In this document: piece after piece, positions 1 to 5,353 of the stretch
How the letters are laid out: the number at the start of each line of letters is the position of its first letter
Position numbering within the stretch: the first letter of the stretch is position 1
Source of the DNA: Candidatus Nomurabacteria bacterium
Lineage (GTDB): Bacteria > Patescibacteriota > Saccharimonadia > Saccharimonadales > Saccharimonadaceae
Reading direction: 5' to 3'
Length of the DNA stretch: 5,655 nt
Assembly (NCBI GenBank): GCA_031262565.1
Contig: JAISHL010000017.1
Coordinates: 1-5,655, forward strand
The notes under the pieces: generated by a model
What the model saw: the letters and a program-made list of their open reading frames with translations, nothing else
Database searches by the model: none
What the model was told of the DNA's origin: nothing
Position numbers and translations under genes: made by a program

Positions 1-871
1 CTACTGTAAATGTTCCTGACTTGGTATCTATGGAACCTTTATACTCAGCTTGCGCCTGAATAATCTCAACTTTAAGGCTATCTACATTATCAACGCCCTC
101 AATATATGATTTTATATCAGATAAAGATGTTGGAACTTTACCAGTTTCATCCCTATAAGACGACACCGCCTCTGATATACTGTAAGCCGTGCCACTTAAT
201 TGTATGTCATTCTGCTGCCTCTTGTATTGGAGAAACGATGAAACAATTGGAACGACATATGTAAAGATTGTTATAATAACAGCGATAGCGCTAATGGCAA
301 TGACTGGCACCACGCCAGCTGGTGTAGTTTTGGTTTTTCTCGTTTTTATAAGGACAATTATAGACCAAATCAGGATAACGACAGGAATGATCCTTAGTGC
401 AATAGCTATCCCTGATGAAATATATAAAGAAGTAATCAAAGGTATAGGTAGTTTATATAATGCCGATGATATTAATTTACCAGTGGCTTTCATTACAAAC
501 GGAATCTGTATAATTAATGTGATTATTGCCCAAATGAGCGCACGTTGACTATTGTATCTGATTTGCTTTTTAGGTTTTGATTGTGCGGTTTCGGGATTTT
601 GAAATGGCGCTGGGTTCTGAATTGAAGTTTGAGTTTGAATTTGAGCTGTCGCAGGATTGGCGATCGGCGCGGAAGGATTTGCTGGTTGTTGTGCGATATC
701 ATCTGTATTTCGCCAAGTATTATATATCTGGTTGACGTTAGCGACTGGTTTAGGTTTTGGCGGATCAGCTGGGCGCGGTTCACTAAAACCCTGACCATTG
801 GTTGGTGGCGCTATGATTCTGGACGCGGTGGTTTGCTGTGGTTTAAAGGCGTTCTGGGGGGGTGGTGTCAT
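1..871 (-). CDS. Three-pass membrane protein with Q/P/N-rich N-terminus and pilin-like extracytoplasmic domain (partial)
   Basis: The open frame runs from an ATG at 871 off the left edge: 290 complete codons, C-terminus missing. Residues 1-105 are low-complexity and rich in P, Q, N and A, with no recognisable domain. Three hydrophobic segments follow at about 111-128, 154-175 and 186-213. The basic loop KTRKTK (176-181) between the second and third places that loop in the cytoplasm, so the C-terminal part should lie outside. Right after the last segment, residues 214-262 (QYKRQQNDIQLSGTAYSI... then SSYRDETGKVPTSLSDI) resemble the start of type IV pilins and pseudopilins: a polar helix continuing the membrane helix, then a 'Y...G.(Y/V)P.SL..I' turn. 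That resemblance is my inference; no family is assigned. ATG 871 lacks a Shine-Dalgarno sequence and follows an in-frame TAA. The better start at 917 is one base out of frame (see the small reading frame at 843-917). The gene has its own promoter at 948-975. Confidence 0.75.
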   Translation of the reverse strand, partial: MTPPPQNAFKPQQTTASRIIAPPTNGQGFSEPRPADPPKPKPVANVNQIYNTWRNTDDIAQQPANPSAPIANPATAQIQTQTSIQNPAPFQNPETAQSKPKKQIRYNSQRALIWAIITLIIQIPFVMKATGKLISSALYKLPIPLITSLYISSGIAIALRIIPVVILIWSIIVLIKTRKTKTTPAGVVPVIAISAIAVIITIFTYVVPIVSSFLQYKRQQNDIQLSGTAYSISEAVSSYRDETGKVPTSLSDIKSYIEGVDNVDSLKVEIIQAQAEYKGSIDTKSGTFTV

Positions 872-917
872 TTATTGAATTTCGATTTGGCTGGTTATTT
901 TGATTGTTATTATCCAT
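843..917 (-). other. Likely true N-terminus of the left membrane protein, out of frame at a C7 run
   Basis: An ATG at 917 begins MDNNNQNNQPNRNSINDTT, then hits TAA at 843-845 after 24 codons. Its N/Q/P composition matches the adjoining low-complexity region of the downstream frame, and AAGGA at 922-926 gives a plausible though closely spaced ribosome binding site. The promoter at 948-975 would start the mRNA about 25 bases upstream. The two frames meet at seven consecutive C on the minus strand (plus-strand G7 at 856-862). With six C the product would read ...NDTTPQNAFKPQQ... and run straight into the long frame. This is best read as the real start of the gene, broken either by a one-base homopolymer error or by true length variation. 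A separate 24-residue leader peptide is possible but less likely. Confidence 0.55.
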
Positions 918-947
918 ATAATCCTTACTTTATTAATAAACATTAGT

Positions 948-975
948 ATTATAGCTCAATATAAGATATTTTCAA
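948..975 (-). promoter_or_regulatory. Sigma70-type promoter for the left membrane protein gene
   Basis: On the minus strand, TTGAAA (970-975) is followed by a 16-base spacer and a perfect TATAAT (948-953). Transcription should start near 940-942, giving about 25 bases of leader to the ATG at 917 or about 70 to the ATG at 871. The short leader supports 917 as the intended start. Confidence 0.75.
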
Positions 976-1011
976 GATAAATTTATAAAAAACGGGTGCG
1001 AGTTGTGACGA

Positions 1012-1028
1012 GCGATATTCTCTATCGC
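1012..1028 (-). terminator. Small hairpin over the stop codon of the tyrS operon; weak terminator candidate
   Basis: On the minus strand GCGATA-GAGAA-TATCGC forms a perfect 6-bp stem with a 5-base loop, overlapping the TAG stop at 1022-1024. No U-tract follows directly; a run of six T lies about 20 bases further on (987-992). A classical intrinsic terminator would have the T-run adjacent, so its role in ending the operon is uncertain. Confidence 0.25.
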
Positions 1029-1621
1029 CTTTTAATCGAATCCGCGCGAACAAAGTCCAATTGCCTGTCTGCGATTTTATGCATGATCGCCAAACTGATT
1101 TGCCCGATTATTAAAAATCCCAAGTCAATAATCGTCAGCAGGAAAAATAACTTTGCGTCCGCCAGCCACCATGCGCCGAGAATGCCAATCGTCCAACAAC
1201 CGAGCAGAAAAATCGCCTCGACCAGCGCCAAAGGTTTCATTAAACCGTCGGCAATCCGCCAGACTAATTTTCGCGTCGCAAAGATGATTTTTTTCAGCGT
1301 CCAAACGAGTAGCATTATACCCAAAACAATGATTAAAATTTGAAATAAACGGATGATTTCTGGCGCTAAACCTGTCGCCATCAGCCAAAACCAGCCACCT
1401 GAATTGTCGCTGGGCGTTGATATTGGAGCTGATGGTTGAAGCCAAAAGCGCATGATGATCATCGCGATGACACATATGACCGCGGCGATTCCGAGCGCGA
1501 TGCAAAAATATGCGATCTTTTGTAAAATTCGTGCAACAAGAATTTTTGCTCGCGAATAGTCGCGCTTGGCGACTGGTTTTTGCTCGGAGTTTGTTGTCGA
1601 GTCGCGATTTTCTTCGGTCAT
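1022..1621 (-). CDS. Small four-pass membrane protein of unknown function, second gene of the tyrS operon
   Basis: This is a 199-residue protein I do not recognise. A polar, charged N-terminus of about 37 residues (MTEENRDSTTNSEQKP...) is followed by four hydrophobic segments at about 37-59, 90-110, 131-153 and 156-178, and a short basic tail ending DSIKRR. Basic residues cluster before the first segment (KRDYSRAK), after the second (TLKKIIFATRK) and at the tail, so both ends should face the cytoplasm. No catalytic motif is visible. The start at 1621 is chosen over an ATG at 1636 because the intervening bases are themselves the Shine-Dalgarno sequence GGAGGG. The gene begins 20 bases after the tyrS stop, with no promoter between, so it should be co-transcribed with tyrS. 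It ends with TAG. Co-transcription alone does not indicate a role in tRNA charging. Confidence 0.8.
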   Translation of the reverse strand: MTEENRDSTTNSEQKPVAKRDYSRAKILVARILQKIAYFCIALGIAAVICVIAMIIMRFWLQPSAPISTPSDNSGGWFWLMATGLAPEIIRLFQILIIVLGIMLLVWTLKKIIFATRKLVWRIADGLMKPLALVEAIFLLGCWTIGILGAWWLADAKLFFLLTIIDLGFLIIGQISLAIMHKIADRQLDFVRADSIKRR

Positions 1622-1628
1622 TTTGCCA

Positions 1629-1634
1629 CCCTCC
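1629..1634 (-). promoter_or_regulatory. Shine-Dalgarno site that fixes the start of the small membrane protein
   Basis: GGAGGG lies seven bases upstream of ATG 1621 on the minus strand. The upstream in-frame ATG at 1636 would translate this site as M-E-G-G-K, and has no Shine-Dalgarno sequence of its own in the tail of tyrS. The shorter protein is therefore preferred. Confidence 0.8.
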
Positions 1635-1641
1635 ATGGTTT

Positions 1642-2868
1642 TTACACAACCAGCACGAACTGGTTTTTGCCTTTCTTGATCAACGATTTTTCGGAAATGT
1701 TCTGATCTGATGTAATTTTTACACCGTTCATAGAAATGGCATTTTGCTCAATTAAGCGACGCGCTTCGCCATTACTTTTTGCAATTTCCGACTCTACTAA
1801 AATCTGCGTGATAGTTTTTGAATCACCATCAAGTTTTACGGTTGGAATTTCGTTTGCCAAATTCGCCAAGTCCTCGTCAGTTAATTCCGAAAAATCTGCA
1901 CCACTGAACAAAACTTTTGTAACGCGCTCGACGCTCGCGACGGTTTTTTCGCCATGCACCATTTTTGTCACTTCGTAAGCCAAAGTTTTTTGCGCCAATC
2001 GCTCACTTGGATTTTTCGCATGGTCTTCGGCGATTTTCTCAATTTCTTCTTTACTTAAAAACGTGTAAATTTTCATGTAGTCAATCACGCCTGCGTCGTC
2101 GGCATTTAGCCAGAACTGATAGAATTTGAACGGCGAAGTTTTGGCTGGATCGAGCCAAACCGCGCCACCTTCACTTTTGCCAAACTTCTTCCCTGTTGAT
2201 TTGTTGATAACAAGTGGCATGCCAAACACATCGGCGCGTGAATTTTCGATTTTGCGAATCATTTGCATACCACTGACGCAGTTGCCAAATTGATCCACGC
2301 CACAAAGTTGCAAAGTTACGCCACGCGTGCGGAATAAATGCAAAAAATCGTAACCCTGAATCAGCGAATACGAAAATTCCGCAAAGTTCAAACCTTTGCC
2401 ACCTTCGCCAATTCGTTTTTGCACAAAATCGCGATCAAGCAATTGTGTCATTGAAAAATGCCAGCCAATTTTCTCCAAAAAATCAATCACGGGAATATCT
2501 TTGAACCAGTCGTAATTATTAACCGTTTCAAATTCCTCACCTGACAAAACTTGCGAGAATTGTTTTTGGATTGACGCAACGTTGTGGTCGATTTCTGAAT
2601 CGGTTTTTTTGGCGCGCGTTTCGTCTTTGCCGTCAGGATCGCCGCCTGCTCGACCCGTCGCTCCGCCAGCCAGCAAGATGCCTTTATGTCCAGCTCGCAT
2701 AAAATGTGCCACCAAAATCATCGCCGCTAAATTGCCGATCGTCATAGAATCTGCCGACGGATCAACGCCCAGATAAAACTTCAATCCAGCTTTGTCGATC
2801 ACTGTTAAATCATCAAAAGTCGTCTGTCCAACGAATCCGCGCCATGTCAATTCTTCGCTTAATTTCAT
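1642..2868 (-). CDS. tyrS: Tyrosyl-tRNA synthetase
   Basis: A 408-residue class I aminoacyl-tRNA synthetase, close to the usual bacterial length, that attaches tyrosine to tRNA-Tyr in the cytoplasm using ATP. Visible landmarks are YLGVDPSAD (32-40), a HIGH-motif variant TIGN (43-46), the tyrosine-binding stretch YSLIQGYD (167-174), GVDQFGN (190-196), the KMSKS-type loop KFGKS (228-232), and a C-terminal S4 RNA-binding domain (about 352-408, including SNGEARRLIEQNAISMNG). The segment TGRAGGDPDGK (71-81) is one residue longer than the common TGMIGDPSGK form. The frame stays open 60 codons further upstream, but that stretch overlaps the promoter and does not look like TyrS, so MKLSEELTWRGF is taken as the start. 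No Shine-Dalgarno sequence precedes it, and the -10 box ends only six bases before ATG, suggesting a leaderless mRNA. It is the first gene of a two-gene operon. Confidence 0.97.
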   Translation of the reverse strand: MKLSEELTWRGFVGQTTFDDLTVIDKAGLKFYLGVDPSADSMTIGNLAAMILVAHFMRAGHKGILLAGGATGRAGGDPDGKDETRAKKTDSEIDHNVASIQKQFSQVLSGEEFETVNNYDWFKDIPVIDFLEKIGWHFSMTQLLDRDFVQKRIGEGGKGLNFAEFSYSLIQGYDFLHLFRTRGVTLQLCGVDQFGNCVSGMQMIRKIENSRADVFGMPLVINKSTGKKFGKSEGGAVWLDPAKTSPFKFYQFWLNADDAGVIDYMKIYTFLSKEEIEKIAEDHAKNPSERLAQKTLAYEVTKMVHGEKTVASVERVTKVLFSGADFSELTDEDLANLANEIPTVKLDGDSKTITQILVESEIAKSNGEARRLIEQNAISMNGVKITSDQNISEKSLIKKGKNQFVLVV

Positions 2869-2874
2869 AAAAAG

Positions 2875-2903
2875 ATTATAACACAATGCGTTAAAAATTG
2901 TGC
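2875..2903 (-). promoter_or_regulatory. tyrS promoter (extended -10), probably leaderless
   Basis: A perfect TATAAT (2875-2880) is preceded by TG-T, forming an extended -10 on the minus strand. The bases at -35 with a 17-base spacer are GCACAA (2898-2903), a poor match, so the extended -10 probably carries recognition. Only CTTTTT separates the -10 box from the tyrS ATG, so transcription should begin at or next to the start codon. Confidence 0.7.
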
Positions 2904-2905
2904 TA
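2879..2905. repeat. Inverted repeat between divergent tyrS and capA-like promoters
   Basis: TAACACAAT (2879-2887) and ATTGTGCTA (2897-2905) are inverted copies matching at eight of nine positions, with nine bases between. Each arm contains the start of one gene's extended -10 and sits where the other gene's -35 should be. The dyad may be an operator for a dimeric regulator, or may simply reflect two mirror-image promoters. Confidence 0.5.
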
Positions 2906-2909
2906 AAAT
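2881..2909 (+). promoter_or_regulatory. Promoter of the capA-like gene (extended -10)
   Basis: TAAAAT at 2904-2909 is preceded by TG-C, giving an extended -10 on the plus strand. The -35 position with a 17-base spacer is ACACAA (2881-2886), a weak match. It overlaps the divergent tyrS promoter, so polymerase probably cannot occupy both at once. A good Shine-Dalgarno site, GGAGG at 2926-2930, stands five bases before the ATG at 2936. Confidence 0.55.
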
Positions 2910-2935
2910 GGTTGCAAAATGAAGTGGAGGTGTTT

Positions 2936-4174
2936 ATGAAAAATAGGCGCAAAAGTTTATGGAAAGTGATTTTGATTGTTGTTTTGGCGATTACTGTGGT
3001 TGCGGCAGGTTTATTTTTGACGCAAAACTTTTGGAATACAAAGCCCAAAGATGATCCGATAGAAATTCCGCAAACCGAGGATAAAATTGCGGTTTTTCAT
3101 GGCGCTGCGCCGAATTGTCCAGAGCGATATTGCGTTTCTATAACGGTTAACGGCGATCTATTATTTCACCCTGCGTTATGGAAAAATTTTGCCACGGGCG
3201 ACGAAAATGAATACGATTTTGACTCGCTACTCGCGCCGATGAAGCAATATTACGAAAAGTCTGATTTGGCGATTTGCGACATGGAAACTCCGCTGGCGAA
3301 AAAAGGCGGAAATTACACTGGTTACCCGATTTTTAATACTCCGCCCCAACTGGCAACCGCCGCGAAAAATGCTGGTTATGACGCTTGCACGACTGACACA
3401 AATCACTCCGTTGATCAAGGAACGGCTGGCGTAAATCGCACGATTGACACGTTAGAATCGGCAGGATTGAAACATACTGGTTCGTATAAAACAGAGGAAG
3501 AAAGTGAGCAACCGTTGATTTTGGATGCGGAAGGTGGCAAAGTCGCTATCATTACTGGCACGAACTCGTGAAACGGATTGCGCGCGGAATATGATTGGCA
3601 AGTCGATCGCATGCGCGACGGGGCGGAACGCGAAAAAGATGTTGCTCGCGCGGTGGCGATGGCGAAAAAAGCGCGCGAGCAAGGGGCGAATCTGGTGATT
3701 TTACAACTTCATAGTATTCAGGAATATTTGACTTATGCCGACAGTTGGCAAATTTCCGCGGCACATGAACTGGCTGATACTGGCGAATTTGATTTTATTT
3801 ATTTTCACGGATCGCATTCGGTGCAGCCTCTGGAATTATATAATGACACTTATATCGCCTACGGATTGGGCAATGCGGTGACAGTTTCCGCGCCAACTGA
3901 ACGTTACGTGAATAATCAGGGATTGACCGTGCGCGTGCAGTTTGCGTCGTCTGATCAAAAAACGTGGCGCGTGGCAAAAATATCGTATCTATTGACGTTT
4001 AATAAAACTGGCACGAAATATGCGTGGTGTCCGTTGGCGGCTGATTATCCGAGTGGTTTTTGCGCCAATGAGTCGACCGACGCGCAGATGATAAATCGTA
4101 TGGAGAAAATTTTGTTTAGCCGAGGCGTGACGCAAAGTGACATTGTGCAACCGTGGCTAATTAGCGAAGAATAA
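2936..4174 (+). pseudogene. CapA/PgsA-like putative metallophosphatase, membrane-anchored, interrupted by an in-frame TGA
   Basis: Read through one TGA (3569-3571, codon 212), this is a 412-codon gene of the CapA/PgsA family (PGA_cap fold, related to calcineurin-like phosphatases), linked in some bacteria to poly-gamma-glutamate capsule. KNRRK plus a hydrophobic stretch (about 10-29) forms a signal-anchor without a lipobox cysteine. Family-like motifs occur on both sides of the stop: NGDLLF (72-77), CDMETPL (114-120, usually NLE), GYDACTTDTNHSVDQG (147-162) and GKVAIITGTN (201-210) before it; LHSIQEY (258-264, usually HWG.EY), HGSHSVQP (291-298) and YGLGN (309-313) after it. Two changed motifs leave catalysis uncertain. 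The downstream part has only a TTG at 3578 and no Shine-Dalgarno site, so it is probably not made alone. TGA may be a mutated TGG, a sequencing error or a readthrough site; if a true stop, the 211-residue product lacks half the domain. Start 2936 is set by GGAGG at 2926-2930. Confidence 0.8.
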
Positions 4175-4208
4175 TTTTTGCAATGATACGTCGGTCGGAA
4201 AAATTATT
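4170..4208. terminator. AT-rich inverted repeat between convergent genes; possible bidirectional terminator
   Basis: AATAATTTTT (4170-4179) and AAAAATTATT (4199-4208) are perfect 10-bp inverted copies with a 19-base loop. The left arm overlaps the TAA stop of the capA-like gene. Each strand carries a T-run in one arm, and the position between two converging genes fits a shared terminator. The stem has no G-C pairs and the loop is long, so it is weak by the usual intrinsic-terminator criteria. Confidence 0.35.
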
Positions 4209-4234
4209 TGTAAAACTATTTAAATTGTATAAGT

Positions 4235-4675
4235 CTAAAAACCCCAAAAGCTCAAATTTTCACCGCGGACGATGTGTCGCAAGGCATCTTTCACGGTATC
4301 AATTATTGGCAGTTTATCTAAATTATCTATTGACATCCACTGTAAATCGTCGGCTTTGTCTGGCTCGCCATTTTTTGCTACCCCGTTATATTCGTTTGCA
4401 TTAAAATAAAAATTTATATAATTACTATCCTTATTGCAATGCGCAATATGAACCAATTGTAAATCTTCTGACTTAATTTCCAAACCAACTTCCTCGCGCG
4501 CCTCGTGAATACATGTTTGAACCGCTGTTTCGCCCGGATCGATATGTCCCGCTGGCAATGTATATTCGCCATCTCGCCAGCCAGTATTAAAACGCCGAAT
4601 TAGCAAAATTTCATTCTTATCATTACGGAAAATCACATAAACCGCGGCGCGAAAAAGTTGTCGATCCGTATTCAT
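4235..4675 (-). CDS. Nudix (MutT-like) hydrolase
   Basis: A complete 146-residue single-domain Nudix protein, which would hydrolyse a nucleoside diphosphate linked to another group, releasing a nucleotide product with Mg2+. The Nudix box GX5EX7REUXEEXGU spans residues 43-65: G43, E49, then H57-E58-A59-R60-E61-E62-V63-G64-L65. The metal-binding glutamates are kept and only the usual Arg before the first Glu is replaced by His57. The preceding NTGWRDGEYTLPAG (30-43) is typical of the fold. The substrate cannot be told from sequence; an oxidised nucleotide or other NTP is plausible. No signal peptide or membrane segment is visible, so it is cytoplasmic. The start is well supported by AAGGAGGAGG (4680-4689) upstream. 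It has its own promoter at 4702-4728 and lies 57 bases downstream of the restriction-modification cassette on the same strand. Confidence 0.93.
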   Translation of the reverse strand: MNTDRQLFRAAVYVIFRNDKNEILLIRRFNTGWRDGEYTLPAGHIDPGETAVQTCIHEAREEVGLEIKSEDLQLVHIAHCNKDSNYINFYFNANEYNGVAKNGEPDKADDLQWMSIDNLDKLPIIDTVKDALRHIVRGENLSFWGF

Positions 4676-4679
4676 AAAA

Positions 4680-4689
4680 CCTCCTCCTT
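4680..4689 (-). promoter_or_regulatory. Strong Shine-Dalgarno site of the Nudix gene
   Basis: AAGGAGGAGG on the minus strand ends four bases before the ATG at 4675; its first AAGGAGG ends seven bases before. It is the strongest ribosome binding site in the window and confirms the start. Confidence 0.85.
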
Positions 4690-4701
4690 ATTCTTTATAA
4701 A

Positions 4702-4728
4702 ATTATATCACACATGAAATTATGTAAA
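4702..4728 (-). promoter_or_regulatory. Promoter of the Nudix gene (extended -10)
   Basis: A perfect TATAAT (4702-4707) is preceded by TG-A, forming an extended -10. TTTACA (4723-4728) lies 15 bases upstream, a fair -35 sequence at short spacing. Transcription would begin around 4695, leaving about 20 bases of leader that contains the Shine-Dalgarno site. The Nudix gene can therefore be expressed apart from the upstream cassette, although no strong terminator separates them. Confidence 0.65.
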
Positions 4729-4732
4729 AACT

Positions 4733-5353
4733 TCATAAATCACTAATCATGCGAATTGCATCAAGCGGAATTTTCTTGCAGTTATTTTTCATTTGTAAAA
4801 TTTGATAGATTTGCGCGGGATTTTTATGAATTGAATATATTAAAAATCCATATTCGTTAACTAAATTTTGCAAGGAAATTGTTTGCGTGCTACGTGTGCC
4901 AGCTGGACGATGCAACATTTTATCTTCCAAAAAATAGCCTATGTTAGGATTTTTGCCAAACGCAAAGAAAATTGGTTCAGATGCATATCGCCATAATGAT
5001 AAGCATAAATAAACATTACTTTCTTTGAATGAATCAGCTTTTTCTTGATTCGTATCGTTAAAAGTTGCACTCCAAGTTTCGGAATCAAAACTAGCTGACT
5101 TAACTTCCAAAAATTCAAAAGCTCCATCTGGTAAAGTTCGCCGTGCATCAAAACCGTGTTTTTCAATATTTATGTGTGTAAAATTCAGGTATTTTGCTGC
5201 AATACTATCACGCACCTCATTCACAAAAGTGTCTGTATCACCTTTATGATACTCGGCTTGAATATCACTAACTCCTTGAAAAACATCTAAGCTGCGAGTT
5301 AAGAAATTTTCGTCAATCGGCTGAAAATTGCCTTTATGCAAAAGTTCATTCAT
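4733..5353 (-). CDS. Putative restriction endonuclease, PD-(D/E)XK-like, paired with a DNA methyltransferase
   Basis: A complete 206-residue protein that I cannot assign to a named family. The stretch GFDARRT (67-73) followed by FEFLEVKSASF (79-89) gives D69 ... E83-V-K85, the spacing and hydrophobic setting of a PD-(D/E)XK nuclease core, in which the Asp and Glu hold Mg2+ and the Lys aids cleavage. A preceding helix, FVNEVRDSIAAKYL (43-56), places E46 where many members have an extra acidic residue. No membrane segment is seen. Its ATG overlaps the TGA of the methyltransferase (ATGA), with AGGTG just upstream inside that gene, so the two are translationally coupled. That pairing is the strongest argument for a type II-style endonuclease; the size fits. 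Recognition sequence unknown. Base composition is AT-rich (15 G+C in 60 at 4801-4860, against 28 in 60 at 2221-2280), which would fit a horizontally acquired cassette. It ends with TGA. Confidence 0.7.
   Translation of the reverse strand: MNELLHKGNFQPIDENFLTRSLDVFQGVSDIQAEYHKGDTDTFVNEVRDSIAAKYLNFTHINIEKHGFDARRTLPDGAFEFLEVKSASFDSETWSATFNDTNQEKADSFKESNVYLCLSLWRYASEPIFFAFGKNPNIGYFLEDKMLHRPAGTRSTQTISLQNLVNEYGFLIYSIHKNPAQIYQILQMKNNCKKIPLDAIRMISDL

Noticed and set aside
189..548. Plus-strand open frame of 119 codons
   Set aside because: It is antisense to the membrane helices of the minus-strand gene, whose frame is open across the whole region. Hydrophobicity on the opposite strand mirrors those helices.
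996..1343. Plus-strand open frame of 115 codons
   Set aside because: Antisense to the small membrane protein, with no ribosome binding site.
1634..1636. ATG at 1636 as the start of the small membrane protein
   Set aside because: The bases that follow it are the Shine-Dalgarno sequence for the ATG at 1621.
1125..1649. Minus-strand open frame of 174 codons
   Set aside because: It is the neighbouring frame of the small membrane protein gene. Its Arg/His/Asn-rich product has no domain features.
2869..3048. N-terminal extension of TyrS by 60 residues
   Set aside because: The stretch overlaps both divergent promoters and the start of the capA-like gene, and does not resemble TyrS. MKLSEELTWRGF is a typical N-terminus.
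3569..3571. UGA recoded as glycine, tryptophan or selenocysteine across the genome
   Set aside because: Only one in-frame TGA is seen in about 4.9 kb of coding sequence, tryptophan is encoded by TGG throughout, and TGA ends both cassette genes, one in an ATGA overlap. No selenocysteine-insertion hairpin was evident after the codon, and CapA proteins are not known selenoproteins.
3578..4174. Separate gene for the downstream half of the capA-like protein
   Set aside because: It would need a TTG start without a Shine-Dalgarno site and begins mid-domain; it is simply the continuation after the TGA.
4183..4404. Plus-strand open frame of 73 codons after the capA-like gene
   Set aside because: It mostly lies antisense to the end of the Nudix gene and has no Shine-Dalgarno site.
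4715..4738. Terminator between the nuclease and Nudix genes
   Set aside because: Only a 5-bp ATGAA/TTCAT pairing with a 13-base loop is visible, with no G-C stem or following T-run.
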